64,000 nt of DNA from SAR202 cluster bacterium bin87 (GTDB taxonomy: Bacteria; Chloroflexota; Dehalococcoidia; Lucifugimonadales; UBA3495): contig MPNC01000002.1 of the NCBI GenBank assembly GCA_002238825.1, positions 177,180 to 241,179 on the forward strand, in the 5' to 3' direction. The translations under genes and the position numbers were made by a program. The notes beneath the pieces were generated by a model. That model made no database searches, was not told the DNA's origin, and worked only from the letters and a program-made list of their open reading frames with translations. Below, piece after piece: positions 52,322 through 61,411 of this stretch (position 1 is the first letter of the stretch; each line of letters opens with the position of its first letter).

Positions 52322-53011
52322 TTATTCGGCTTCGGTCTTGACCTCGCTCTCCCCGAGGACGATGCTGCGGCCGGTATTGGTCACCTTGTAGTGGCCCGAC
52401 AGGCCGGGGATGCGCTCCAGCCACCGGAACTTGGTGCGCGCAGCGTTGCGCAGCGTCTGCACGAAGCTGTGCGGGATGGGCCATCCGGCCAGAGTGAACA
52501 GATTTGCCAGACTGTCGGGATCGACGCTGCTTATGTTCAGGTATCGGTGCGCTGCTTCTGCGGCAACCACCACGCGGCGCATGTCGCCCAATGGGTTGAC
52601 GCGCTGACAGAATGCGATGTACTCGTGCTCCGAAGGGGTCATCGTCTCCGGCGTGGTTACAGAGGACGGAGGCAGTGCGGGTTCGCCATTCCGGGCCGCG
52701 GCGGGCGGAGCCGCTGCCACGTGTGCAACGGCCACGGCGGGTGCGACTGGTGGAGGAGCATGGTTTTCGGTGGTTGCGATCGCGACCGGTGGCGTCTCCG
52801 CAACGTGCTGGGCAGCGCCATTGTTCGTGGAATGACCGTTGGCATGCGCCGGCGGATCCACCGTTTTGATGACGGCCTCCTCCACCACCGAACCGTTGGA
52901 TCCAATGAGCTGCGGCATGAACGAATACAGGACTTCGCGAACGAGTCCGGCATCGTCAGATTCGATGCAAATCTGGCTTCCGGCTGGCAACGTGATGCTG
53001 AGCTTGTTCAT
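52322..53011 (-). CDS. Unknown two-part protein with Ala/Pro linker
   Basis: A 229-residue protein I do not recognise. Residues 1-45 form a small domain (LSITLPAGSQICIESDDAGL, REVLYSFMPQLIG), followed by a long Ala/Pro/Val linker (about 60-120) and a C-terminal helical region (about 125-229). That region has FCQRVNPLGDMRRVVVAAEAAHRYL and ends KVTNTGRSIVLGE, a strand-turn that could be a winged helix wing. It may be a DNA-binding or adaptor protein. Start uncertain (53011 or 53020). Confidence 0.65.
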   Translation of the reverse strand: MNKLSITLPAGSQICIESDDAGLVREVLYSFMPQLIGSNGSVVEEAVIKTVDPPAHANGHSTNNGAAQHVAETPPVAIATTENHAPPPVAPAVAVAHVAAAPPAAARNGEPALPPSSVTTPETMTPSEHEYIAFCQRVNPLGDMRRVVVAAEAAHRYLNISSVDPDSLANLFTLAGWPIPHSFVQTLRNAARTKFRWLERIPGLSGHYKVTNTGRSIVLGESEVKTEAE

Positions 53012-53107
53012 CCTGCACATCCCAGGGCACGCCTGCGCCCGGTTCAATAGTAAAGTAACGCCGGGATTTATGGCAAGGCGGGAGAGCGGCGGGGTTAGAC
53101 AGATCCG

Positions 53108-54532
53108 TCACCCGAGCTCCCGGACCAGGAAACCACCAGCGGCGAGGAATATCAGGAACCCGAATACATCGGTGAACGTGGTCACGAACACCGCGGAAGA
53201 TACCGCGGGATCGATGCCCAGCCGGCGGAGCAGCAAAGGCACGCCGGCGCCAGCCAGGGCAGCCACCAGGAGGTTGCCCACCATGGCGATAGCGAGGGCA
53301 ACGCCAAGCCCGATGCTCCCCTTCCAAACCCAACCCAGCAGGCCGGTTACCAGCGCCAGGACCAGGCCGTGTAACAAACCGAGCAACAATTCCCGCCCGA
53401 GCAGGCGCAAGCCGGCGTGGCGGGGAACATCTCCGAGAGCCAGTCCACGCACAACCAGGGTCACGGTCTGGGTCCCAGCGATACCGCCCTGCCCGGCTAC
53501 CACTGGCAGGAACACTGCCAGCATGGCCACAGCGGCAATGGTGGACTCGAACAGATTGACCACTGCAGCCGCAGCCAGGACCGTACCGAGATTAACTACC
53601 AACCACGGGAGACGGTGCTGGATTGACAGCCGAAGGGGACCGAATACCCTCTCGCCAGGCGCGGACGCGACGCGCAGCATGTCCTCGGTGGCCTCCTCTT
53701 CGCCGATCTGCATCGCTTCCTCGGCGCGAGCCACGCCCAATACCCTTTGGTTCTCGTCGACCACGGGGATGATGCCCATCGAGTACCGGGACATCAGGTG
53801 GTGGACCTCTTCGCGGTCGGTGTCAGGCGAAACCGATACCAGACGATGCCCATACTGGTCAGCGAGCTCGCCTGCAGATCGTGCGGGGCTCGCCAGAGCC
53901 AACTGGGCGATGCTGACCGCGCCGGACAGGCGCCTTTGATCATCCAGCACGCACACCCATCCGAAGCCCTCCGCGTCCTCACCGAACAACCGCAGCGCGT
54001 CGAGAGCATTGCCTGCGGTGATGCCCCGTCGGACGCGCGGAAAATCTGGTGTCATCATCCCGCCGGCGGTGTCCGGAGGATACTGGAGCAGCGACACCAC
54101 GTCCTGGGGGCGGTGCAGCGCCCCGATAATTGCGGCGGCTCCTGCGTCGGTCAACCCTTGGAGAATATCGGCGACCGTGTGGGAATCTACGTCGTCCAGT
54201 AGCTCCGCGGCTCGCGCCGCCGGCAACTCGCTGACGATGGTGGCGGCCGCCTCCGTGGGGGCCTCGTCCAGAATGTCCGACAGTTCGGCGGCTGACAACT
54301 GCGAGACCAGAACACGCCGCTCGGCGCGTGAAACCCGCGCCAGAAGAACGCCCTGGTCCGCAGACAGCATCTCGCGGAGCATCGCCACCGCGACCCCCGC
54401 ACGACCTTGGTCCAGCAAGGCGCGAATACGCTCGCCGGTGGCGTTGGGGTCCGCAGGGGAACCGGCGCCCGCGGGAGCAGCCGATACGCGAACGAACTGG
54501 GCAACAGGTTCGGGGTCGGTCTGGCGGTTCAT
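53108..54532 (-). CDS. mgtE: Magnesium transporter MgtE
   Basis: A 474-residue Mg2+ channel. The N-terminal superhelical domain (about 30-140) has LLDEAP-like ILDEAPTEAAATIVSELP repeats, followed by the CBS pair (about 150-280, MTPDFPRVRRGITAGNALD and MGIIPVVDENQRVLGVA), and a five-helix membrane domain. The membrane domain has FLPVVAGQGGIAGTQTVTLVVRGLALG, the conserved selectivity region, and ends DVFGFLIFLAAGGFLV. No Mg riboswitch was recognised upstream. It is leftward, following uvrC by 40 nt. Confidence 0.94.
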   Translation of the reverse strand: MNRQTDPEPVAQFVRVSAAPAGAGSPADPNATGERIRALLDQGRAGVAVAMLREMLSADQGVLLARVSRAERRVLVSQLSAAELSDILDEAPTEAAATIVSELPAARAAELLDDVDSHTVADILQGLTDAGAAAIIGALHRPQDVVSLLQYPPDTAGGMMTPDFPRVRRGITAGNALDALRLFGEDAEGFGWVCVLDDQRRLSGAVSIAQLALASPARSAGELADQYGHRLVSVSPDTDREEVHHLMSRYSMGIIPVVDENQRVLGVARAEEAMQIGEEEATEDMLRVASAPGERVFGPLRLSIQHRLPWLVVNLGTVLAAAAVVNLFESTIAAVAMLAVFLPVVAGQGGIAGTQTVTLVVRGLALGDVPRHAGLRLLGRELLLGLLHGLVLALVTGLLGWVWKGSIGLGVALAIAMVGNLLVAALAGAGVPLLLRRLGIDPAVSSAVFVTTFTDVFGFLIFLAAGGFLVRELG

Positions 54533-54572
54533 GGGATCACCTCTGAGACCGACACCTGATGCGGCGGTCCGG

Positions 54573-56429
54573 TCAGATGGTCTGTTTCAGTCGGACCGCG
54601 AGCGACCTGGTCAAGCCGGGCACGGCGGCTATCTCCTCGACGCTGGCCTCCTTGATGCCCTGGAGGGAGCCGAACCGACGGAGCAGCATGCGCTTCCGCT
54701 TGGGGCCGATGCCGGTGACCATGTCTATGGGAGATTTCAGGCTGCTCTTGGATCGCAGGTTGCGGTGGAAACTGATGGCGAACCGGTGCGCCTCGTCGCG
54801 GATGCGTTGCATCAGGTACAGCGCCTGGGAATCCCTGGCCAGGACGATGGGTTCGGGAGTATGCGGAACGAATATCTCCTCATTCTCCTTGGCCAGCGAG
54901 CACAAGGGGATCTGTTCCAGTCCCAGGTGAAGCATCACCTCCTGAGCCGCCGAAAGGTGGCCCTTCCCGCCATCGATTATGACCAGGTCCGGCACAACTC
55001 CCCACGTATCAACCTTGCCATCGGGATCAGGGTTGGCGATGGCCTGGCTCAGGCGCTTGAACCGGCGAGTCAACATCTCCTTCATGCTGGCGTAGTCGTC
55101 CACGCCGTCCACCGCCTTGATCTTGAACCGACGATAATCGCGGGTGCGGGGTTTGCCGTCATCAAAGACGACCATGCTGCCCACCAGGTTGCTGCCCTGG
55201 ATGTGGGAGATGTCGTAGCACTCCATGCGACGCGGCGCCGTGGGCAGGCTCAGTTCCTCCTCCAACTCCGTCAACGCGCCCTGGATGGCATCGGAGCGGT
55301 TAAGCCACTTGACCCGATGCTGCGCGAGGCCCTCGGCGGCGTTCGCGGCCACCACTTCCATCAACTGGCGGTTCTCACCGCGTTGGGGCCTATAGAGGCG
55401 AACTGCGCCGCCGCGTCGGCCACGCAGAAACTCCTGGAGGAACTGGGCGTCCTCGGTGGGAGGATCGTGCTGCACCATGACGACGGGGGGTACTTCAAGC
55501 GCAGTGGCGTAGAACTGTTGGACAAATTGAGCAATGATCTCGCCGGCCTCGCCATCCTGGGGTCCCTCCATGAAGAAGTGATCGCGGCCAATCATCTTCC
55601 CGCGCCGGATGAAGAACACCTCCACCCAGGTCTCGTTGGCAGCGACGGAGATGGCAATGGCGTCGAGATCCGTGGAACGGCCGGAATCCACCTTGACGGT
55701 ACGTTCCTCCTCGAACTTCTGAATGGCGCCCATCTGATCACGGAGCACGGCGGCGCGCTCGAATTCCAACTCCTCGGCGGCGGCTTGCATCTTGTCACGC
55801 AGTTGGCCCGTGACGGTTTCGGTGTTGCCCTCCAGAAACAGGATCACCTGCTTTACAACCTCGGCGTACTCATCCTGGCTGGCAAGACCGGCGCAGGGTC
55901 CGACGCAGCGATGAATGTAATACTCGAGGCAGGGCCGAGGATCGGTCCCCGTAATCTTCTTGGTGCAGGAGCGGTAGGGGAACAGTTTCTTGACCAGGTC
56001 CATGGACTGGCGGACGCTGCCGGCGCTGGCGAATGGCCCGAAGTAACGGGCGCCATCCTTGTGGACCCCTCGCGTGATGTACACCCGGGGGAAATCCTCG
56101 GACAGGTCCACCTTAAGGTAGGGATAGGTCTTATCGTCTTTGAGACGGACGTTGAAGTAGGGCCGGTGGCGCTTGATGAGCGTGTTCTCAAGGATGAGCG
56201 CCTCGGCCTCGGTGTCCGTGACGATATACTCGAAGTCGGCCAGTTCGCTGACCATGCGTCGGGTCTTGCGATCCAGGCCAGACGGGGATCCGAAGTAGGA
56301 ACGCAGGCGATTCCGCAGGACCGCGGCCTTGCCGACGTATATCACCCCGCCAGCGGCGTTCTTCATCAGGTAGACGCCGGGGCGTTCCGGCGTCACCAGC
56401 ACGCGATGGTCGAATTCCTGCCGAACCAC
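54573..56429 (-). CDS. uvrC: Excinuclease ABC subunit C
   Basis: A 618-residue UvrC of nucleotide excision repair. The GIY-YIG nuclease domain begins RPGVYLMKNAAGGVIYVGKA; a Cys-rich region CPYRSCTKKITG-like (FPYRSCTKKI), and C-CVGPC-like RCVGPCAG follow. The UVR domain (about 205-240) has LRDKMQAAAEELEFERAAVL. The C-terminal RNase H-like nuclease has ECYDISHIQGSNLVGSMVVF and VIDGGKGHL, and two helix-hairpin-helix motifs (IPGIGPKR-like VTGIGPKRKRMLLRRFG) end it. GTG start at 56429. Confidence 0.97.
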   Translation of the reverse strand: MVRQEFDHRVLVTPERPGVYLMKNAAGGVIYVGKAAVLRNRLRSYFGSPSGLDRKTRRMVSELADFEYIVTDTEAEALILENTLIKRHRPYFNVRLKDDKTYPYLKVDLSEDFPRVYITRGVHKDGARYFGPFASAGSVRQSMDLVKKLFPYRSCTKKITGTDPRPCLEYYIHRCVGPCAGLASQDEYAEVVKQVILFLEGNTETVTGQLRDKMQAAAEELEFERAAVLRDQMGAIQKFEEERTVKVDSGRSTDLDAIAISVAANETWVEVFFIRRGKMIGRDHFFMEGPQDGEAGEIIAQFVQQFYATALEVPPVVMVQHDPPTEDAQFLQEFLRGRRGGAVRLYRPQRGENRQLMEVVAANAAEGLAQHRVKWLNRSDAIQGALTELEEELSLPTAPRRMECYDISHIQGSNLVGSMVVFDDGKPRTRDYRRFKIKAVDGVDDYASMKEMLTRRFKRLSQAIANPDPDGKVDTWGVVPDLVIIDGGKGHLSAAQEVMLHLGLEQIPLCSLAKENEEIFVPHTPEPIVLARDSQALYLMQRIRDEAHRFAISFHRNLRSKSSLKSPIDMVTGIGPKRKRMLLRRFGSLQGIKEASVEEIAAVPGLTRSLAVRLKQTI

Positions 56430-56457
56430 GATCCGATCCCTGCCTCGTGCGGAGGAT

Positions 56458-56787
56458 CTAAAGTACGAAGGAAACTGCGACGAGCACTACCACCAACACG
56501 CCGGAAAAGATGCCGATCCGCGTGAGCTCGGAACCGACGTAGTTGTACGCCGCGGGTCGATCGAAACGGCGCCCTCTGGAACCCGAAGCGGGCCGTCCAA
56601 TGGCGGCAGTTGCCGGAGCCGGAGCCGTGGCAGTTGTCGCCGGACGATCATTCTCGGCTTCGGCCACCGATGCGGCCACTGGCGACGCCGCGGCGGGATT
56701 TCGCACCGCAGTCGCGCGGTTGGCCCCACCACGACGGCGGCGCAGGTCGTTCTGTCGGGCCGCCACCCGTTTGCCCTTGCTCGGCAT
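56458..56787 (-). CDS. Small tail-anchored protein
   Basis: A 109-residue protein upstream of uvrC. The basic N-terminus MPSKGKRVAARQNDLRRRRGG, an Ala/Pro/Thr linker, and a C-terminal segment YNYVGSELTRIGIFSGVLVVVLVAVSFVL with one transmembrane helix match a pattern I have seen in Chloroflexota. Probably inserted into the membrane by its C-terminus with the basic part in the cytoplasm. Function unknown. 28 nt separate it from uvrC, so co-transcription is likely. Confidence 0.7.
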   Translation of the reverse strand: MPSKGKRVAARQNDLRRRRGGANRATAVRNPAAASPVAASVAEAENDRPATTATAPAPATAAIGRPASGSRGRRFDRPAAYNYVGSELTRIGIFSGVLVVVLVAVSFVL

Positions 56788-56980
56788 AACCCACCTCCTG
56801 GCGCCGCGACCCGGCTACCGACGTCGTCAGCGCGGCATTGGACTTTATTGTCATTCGAACCAGCCGCTCGCGGCCGGATCGTACCTGAATCCATGATACC
56901 AGCATGGTCCCGACACACGGTCCATACCGAACCACAACTTATGTCAATTTACCTCTGATAGTCGGCGTCCCCCGGGGGCG

Positions 56981-57580
56981 TCACCCGATTGAGATCCCCA
57001 GTTCGGCCTGCATATCGGCGACGGCCTGGTTGCGGCTCTTCCGCTGCCACTGCGGACGGGCGTTGATGGGCTCGTTGATGATTTCGGGGTCGATTTTCAA
57101 GGCGACGAACACCGGGCCAGGCTGGCTGAGGATCTCTTCAATCTGGCTCGCGAAATCTTCCAGGTTGTCGATGGCATAGGTGGCGGGGTAGCCGCAGCCC
57201 TGGGCGACCACGTCGTATTCCATCTGTTCAGAGTTGGGCACCGGCTGCCCGCCGGTGGTGGCATAAACGCCGTTGTCCAGCATGAAATGGTACAAATTCG
57301 ACGGCGCCTTTTCGGCGACAGTGGGGAGAGCGCCCATGCCCATCAGCACGTCTCCTTCGGAATCGAACAACACAACCCGCTGGTCCGGGATGGCGAGGGC
57401 AAGGCCCAGCGCGAAAGAAGCGTGCCCACCCATAGCCGGGTCGCCCAGGGGCAGGTCTCGATTGGGTTGCTCGCTCATCTCGACCCAGAACCGACCGCCG
57501 CGGCCGGGTATCACCACAGCGTCGCCGCGATGCCTGTTGAAAATTTCCAGCATTTCCGCCGTTTTCATCATGATGGTCAC
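56981..57580 (-). CDS. TPP-dependent decarboxylase, C-terminal (TPP-binding) subunit
   Basis: A 199-residue subunit like the beta chain of sulfopyruvate or phosphonopyruvate decarboxylase (ComE-type). The TPP/Mg motif is in LFDSEGDVLMGMGAL and HFMLDNGVYATTGGQPVP; LGDPAMGGHASFALGLALAIP precedes. It pairs with the upstream gene that supplies the pyrimidine-binding domain. Substrate is probably a 2-oxo acid, not necessarily sulfopyruvate. Gap of 18 nt to its partner. Confidence 0.8.
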   Translation of the reverse strand: MTIMMKTAEMLEIFNRHRGDAVVIPGRGGRFWVEMSEQPNRDLPLGDPAMGGHASFALGLALAIPDQRVVLFDSEGDVLMGMGALPTVAEKAPSNLYHFMLDNGVYATTGGQPVPNSEQMEYDVVAQGCGYPATYAIDNLEDFASQIEEILSQPGPVFVALKIDPEIINEPINARPQWQRKSRNQAVADMQAELGISIG

Positions 57581-57598
57581 ATCCGTTATCTGCGTTGA

Positions 57599-58108
57599 TC
57601 AGCGGCTGACGTTGAAGCCGTGGTACTCGTCGCCAACGAGGACGGCCACGGGGCGTTTCTCCCGTTGCGCCTCGGCAAAGGCAATCGATATCCGGTCGGC
57701 GTCCTCGTCGGACTCGACCAGGTAATAGTTGATGTTGAACGCGTGAAGGAAGCGTTCCGTGTAGAAGGCGGCGGTGTCGGTGATAACGCCGTGTCGGGTC
57801 CAGCCCCGATACCCGACCATCATCACCACCGGAACGTTCATGCCCAGGCCCCAACCGCGCAGCGAATCGCCGGACTCCATCATGCCGGTATTCTGGATGA
57901 GAATGACCGGCTTCTGGCCACCGGCGGCCAGCCCCGCGGCAGTGGAGAAAGCGTGACCCTCCCGACTGACGGGCACGAGGTCTATGCTGGGCTCCTCGCT
58001 CATCAACACGTACAGGAAGTTGGTCTCGCTGTCGGGAAGCCAGACAACATGGGTAGCGCCATTGTTCTTCAATTCCGCCAAAATGCGGGCGGGACTCAAT
58101 TCGGCCAT
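57599..58108 (-). CDS. TPP-dependent decarboxylase, N-terminal (pyrimidine-binding) subunit
   Basis: A 169-residue ComD-type subunit: VVWLPDSETNFLYVLMSEEP, then VPVSREGHAFSTAAGLAAGG, which carries the catalytic Glu, ILIQNTGMMESGDSL and VGYRGWTRHGVI. The ATG at 58108 is preferred because residues before it are not domain-like. The two subunits together reconstitute a full decarboxylase. The following upstream gene is a substrate-binding protein, so uptake and breakdown of one carboxylic acid may be linked. Confidence 0.82.
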   Translation of the reverse strand: MAELSPARILAELKNNGATHVVWLPDSETNFLYVLMSEEPSIDLVPVSREGHAFSTAAGLAAGGQKPVILIQNTGMMESGDSLRGWGLGMNVPVVMMVGYRGWTRHGVITDTAAFYTERFLHAFNINYYLVESDEDADRISIAFAEAQREKRPVAVLVGDEYHGFNVSR

Positions 58109-58272
58109 GGGTGATACCTGCCTCGAGATGTTTGGGGCAAACGGCAGCGCCGGGTTGCCGTCAACAGGTATACCCGGCGCGCTATTTGGCGTCAACCGGT
58201 CGTGCCGGCGACGCTTGATATTGAGATGTTCGACGTAAGGAGCCGACCGGCTGTGTCGGCGCTGCCGCCCGA

Positions 58273-59196
58273 CTAATCGTCGGCGGCGACGGCAGGTTCA
58301 GCCAGGCGATTGTCCACGAGGTCGGCGCTGCAAGCCGCTCCATCCAGCAAGCCCCAGCGCACCATCCAGTGGTAGGTGTCCTCGACTATCTCGTCGGTGT
58401 AGGGGGTGTTGTAGGAGTAGCGCAGGCGCGGCAGGTGGAAGTCTTCGGGCGTGATGCCACCGTAGCGGGCCGCCACCGCCGCGAACCGCGGTTCGTCAAT
58501 GAGATACCGGAGGTACTTGCGCTTGTCGGCATTGATCCGGTCCACCGCTTTCGCCACGGCGCGATTGATGGCGGCGAACGTTTCCTCGTCCATGTTGTCG
58601 CTGGCGTTCTCGGCGCCCAGGTAGTGGCCCTCGCACACCGGACGGCAACCCAGTTTTTCGGCCAGGGTGATCCAGGGCTCCATCAGCGCGGCGGCCGCGA
58701 CCTCGCCGTTCATGAGCGCTTCGAAACGGAATTGGGGAGAGCCATAGTGGACGAGTTTCAGCTTGTCCTCGGGCAGATAACCCGACAGCAGCCTGATCGC
58801 AACGTAGTGGGACCCGGCGTGAAACTGCACGGCAACCGGTTTGTCGCCCAGCGTACCGGGGTAATAGTGCGGAGAGTCCGGATGCACCAGGATGGCCTGA
58901 GTGGCAACCGCGGAACGGAGGGCGATGATGCGCGCGCCCTGTTTGCTTTCATAGGCCCGACGGACCTGACCCTCTTCTCAAGCGCGGTAGATTGATACCT
59001 GCGCATCCTCGAAAGCCACATGGCCGAGGATCGGGTTGACGTCTTCCGGGTTTTCAGTAGGGGTGACCCGTCCACTGCTCAGTGCGGTGACGAATTCCAT
59101 GTCTATGCCCTCGGCTTCGAACAGGCCTTCGTCTCGGGCCACCATCCAGGGCAGACTGAATACCACGCCGCTGATTTCGCTTACGACTTTTTTCAT
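58273..59196 (-). CDS. Substrate-binding protein (NMT1/THI5-like) interrupted by an in-frame TGA
   Basis: A 307-residue ABC-type binding protein if the TGA at 58980-58978 is read through. The N-terminal piece (from ATG 59196) has VVFSLPWMVARDEGLFEAEGIDMEFV, typical of NMT1-like proteins, and ends VSIYRA-stop; the same frame continues EEGQVRRAYESKQGARIIA, then PDSPHYYPGTLGDKPVAVQ and LMNGEVAAAALMEPWI. No second start or ribosome binding site lies after the stop. A hairpin AGGTCC-GTC-GGGCCT follows 13 nt after the TGA, with loop start at nt 20 and G first, so a selenocysteine reading is conceivable; a simple nonsense mutation is equally possible. No signal peptide is seen. Confidence 0.75.
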
Positions 59197-59278
59197 TGCG
59201 GACGCTCCTCGGAGTGCAACACAGAGTGCGGGGCAGTGTAGCAAAATCACAATGCACCGTCTATTTGAGACCCTGACA

Positions 59279-59437
59279 GTAACTGTTCAGAGTTGTGGGG
59301 GAAGTGTCATTGCGAGCGAAGCGCGGCAATCTCGTTAGCGCCGGGGAGTCCTTCAGGACAGACGTTGCTGCTACAGCATCGAGATTGCCACGGCGCAAGC
59401 GCCTCGCAATGACAACCTCTTGAATTCTGAACAGTTA
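59279..59437. repeat. MITE/REP-like element with nested inverted repeats
   Basis: Outer arms GTAACTGTTCAG (59279-59290) and CTGAACAGTTAC (59426-59437) are perfect inverted repeats. Inside them, GTCATTGCGAGCGAAGCGCG (59306 on) and its diverged inverse (59377-59412) form a second pair. No ORF lies between. The element is about 160 bp and may fold as one long hairpin. Confidence 0.75.
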
Positions 59438-59478
59438 CCCCTGCCACTGCAGGGCAATCGCATTTCAATAATCCACAC

Positions 59479-59584
59479 CCGTCACTCCGGCGAAAGCCGG
59501 AGTCCATTGATCGTAAAGAGCATCCATCGTCGACGAGGCTTGTCATTTCGACCACTGGATTCCCGCTTTCGCGGGAATGACGGG
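59479..59584. repeat. Pair of facing palindromic units (REP/BIME-like)
   Basis: CACTCCGGCGAAAGCCGGAGTCCA (from 59479) and, inverted, TGGATTCCCGCTTTCGCGGGAATGACGG (to about 59584). Each is itself a short hairpin (CTCCGG..CCGGAG and TTCCCGC..GCGGGAA), arranged head-to-head about 50 nt apart. Confidence 0.7.
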
Positions 59585-59844
59585 AGACAACCGTTCCAAA
59601 TGCGATTGCCCTGCCCGCCACTGCATTCGCAGCCGTTGCAGCGCCCAACCGACTTTCGAATGAAATCGGGCCGACGTTCCGGTTTGCCGGTGGCCCGCCC
59701 TCCCACGGCAATCGCGTCTTCAATAAATTGGATACAAGGCTCTGGATTTAGTCCAGGCAAGCCATAACGCGCTGACATGTCCCCGCCTGAAAGTCCCAGA
59801 AACCCCTCATGCGTACCCATTCTGTGATCGCTCGCACCCATTCT

Positions 59845-59935
59845 GTCATCGCGAGGAGCGCGGCGACGTGGCGATCTCGTTCCCGCAGCAACGTTCCCTG
59901 CCCCAACGAGATTGCCGCGCTTCACTCGCAACGAC
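59845..59935. repeat. Second copy of the GCGAG...GCGCGGCAATCTCG inverted-repeat element
   Basis: GTCATCGCGAGGAGCGCGGC (from 59845) and the inverted CAACGAGATTGCCGCGCTTC...GCAACGAC (59904-59935) are related to the arms at 59306 and 59377, giving four copies of one approximately 32-bp unit in 640 bp. Confidence 0.75.
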
Positions 59936-60142
59936 ACTTCGAGTGAAACTGGGTACGCGTGAGCCGAAAATCCTCCCGTTTCTCAAAAACCCGCGTCGAA
60001 ATATCCGGTACATCCCGTCCATCCTGTTTATCCCGGTAAATTTCACCGTTCACTGCTGCCAATCTCAACTCCAGCGCCATCGCTGATTATGACGCGATTG
60101 ACCTGCACGCCCCCGCACCGGGTAGGGTCGCACGCCCTATGC

Positions 60143-60191
60143 TATACTCCCGCCAGACCCCAAAGCCTGTAGATTGGGGCCGTTACCGGCC
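60143..60191 (+). promoter_or_regulatory. Promoter and double-hairpin leader of the FIST gene
   Basis: An extended -10 (TGC before TATACT, 60143-60148) is followed by two hairpins. CCCCAA (60158-60163) pairs with TTGGGG (60174-60179), and GGCCG (60178-60182) pairs with CGGCC (60187-60191). They share two G residues, so they cannot fully form together, as in a leader switch. The ATG is at 60209. Confidence 0.5.
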
Positions 60192-60208
60192 CTTCAGAGG
60201 TGTTGATC

Positions 60209-61399
60209 ATGCAGTGGGCTTCTGCGCTATCTCAACAGAACAGCCTGCGCGCCGCTCTCTCCGAATGCGCAGCTTCCATACGCGAGAACATGGGAGACAC
60301 GGCGGCAGACCTCGTGGTTGTTTTCGCATCGTCGGAATACTCTTCGGACTACGCCAACCTGCCCGAGCTGGTGGCTGAACTCTACGGACACCAGGCCCTG
60401 GTACTGGGTTGCTCCGGCGGTGGGATCATCGGCGGTGGAACCGAGATCGAACAGGAACCGGCGGTGTCCGTAACTGCCGCCAGCCTGCCGGGCGTTGCCA
60501 TCCACCCGATCCGCCTGGAAGGCGACGATCTCCCCAGCCTCGACGCCGCTCCGGACGACTGGCACCAGGCGTTGAGCGTGGATCCGGCGGACCAGCCACA
60601 GTTCGTACTGCTGGCCGACCCGATGTCGTTCCCCGCGCAGAACCTGTTGCTGGGAATGGACTACGCCTATCCCGCCGCCGCCAAGATCGGCGGATTGGCC
60701 AGCGCCGCACAGGGCGCCCGTCAGAACGGGCTGTTCCTGGGCCGCGACTACCACGACTCCGGGGCGGTAGGCGTGGCGCTGTCGGGAAACATTATCGTCG
60801 AAACGGTGGTGGCCCAGGGGTGCCGGCCCATCGGCTCCCCGATGCACATCACTCGCAGCGACCGCAACTTCCTCGTCGAACTGGACGGACAGCCTCCCAT
60901 GAACGTGCTCCGCACCCTTTTCCAGGGCGCAGACCAACGTGACCGGGATCTGATGCAGAGTTCCCTGTTCCTGGGTGTCGTGATGGATGCGCTTATCGAC
61001 GAGCCTCAGCAGGGCGATTTCCTGATACGCAACGTCATGGGAATGGACCAGAGGAGCGGTGTCCTTGCCATCGGCGAGATGTTGAAGGAAGGCCAACTGG
61101 TGCAGTTTCACCTGCGGGACGCCGACACCTCGGCCGACGACCTGTCTGCAGTGCTGGAACGCTACGCGGTGGACAACCGGGAGAATCCCGCTCACGGGGC
61201 GCTGCTGTTTTCGTGCCTGGGCAGGGGAAAGTACCTGTACGGCCGTCCCAATCACGACACCGAGGTGTTCCACGACAAGGTCGGCGCGGCCGTGCCGCTG
61301 GGCGGTTTCTTCTGCAACGGAGAAATCGGGCCGGTGAGCGGGACCACTTTCCTGCACGGTTACACCAGCAGTTTTGGGATTTTCCGCCCGCGCGCGTAG
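60209..61399 (+). CDS. FIST-domain sensor protein
   Basis: A 396-residue cytoplasmic protein with FIST_N (about 20-215; ADLVVVFASSEYSSDY, ALVLGCSGGGIIGGGTEIE, FLLLAD-like FVLLADPMSFPAQNLL, GGLASAAQGARQNGLFLG) and FIST_C (about 225-385; LVELDGQPPMNVL, LFSCLGRGKYLYG, VPLGGFFCNGEIGPV). FIST domains are thought to sense small molecules, perhaps amino acids. It has no kinase or cyclase output domain. ATG 60209 is preferred (AGAGG upstream) over GTG 60200. The next gene follows after 12 nt. Confidence 0.9.
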   Translation: MQWASALSQQNSLRAALSECAASIRENMGDTAADLVVVFASSEYSSDYANLPELVAELYGHQALVLGCSGGGIIGGGTEIEQEPAVSVTAASLPGVAIHPIRLEGDDLPSLDAAPDDWHQALSVDPADQPQFVLLADPMSFPAQNLLLGMDYAYPAAAKIGGLASAAQGARQNGLFLGRDYHDSGAVGVALSGNIIVETVVAQGCRPIGSPMHITRSDRNFLVELDGQPPMNVLRTLFQGADQRDRDLMQSSLFLGVVMDALIDEPQQGDFLIRNVMGMDQRSGVLAIGEMLKEGQLVQFHLRDADTSADDLSAVLERYAVDNRENPAHGALLFSCLGRGKYLYGRPNHDTEVFHDKVGAAVPLGGFFCNGEIGPVSGTTFLHGYTSSFGIFRPRA

Positions 61400-61411
61400 G
61401 AGATCAGGTCG

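Noticed and set aside
59279-59437. Complete insertion sequence
   Set aside because: Terminal inverted repeats are present, but the 160-bp interior has no transposase.
59482-59937. Leftward ORF of 151 codons in the repeat region
   Set aside because: Its translation is mostly read-through of the palindromic repeats (SFPRKRESSGRND type), a well-known false ORF pattern.
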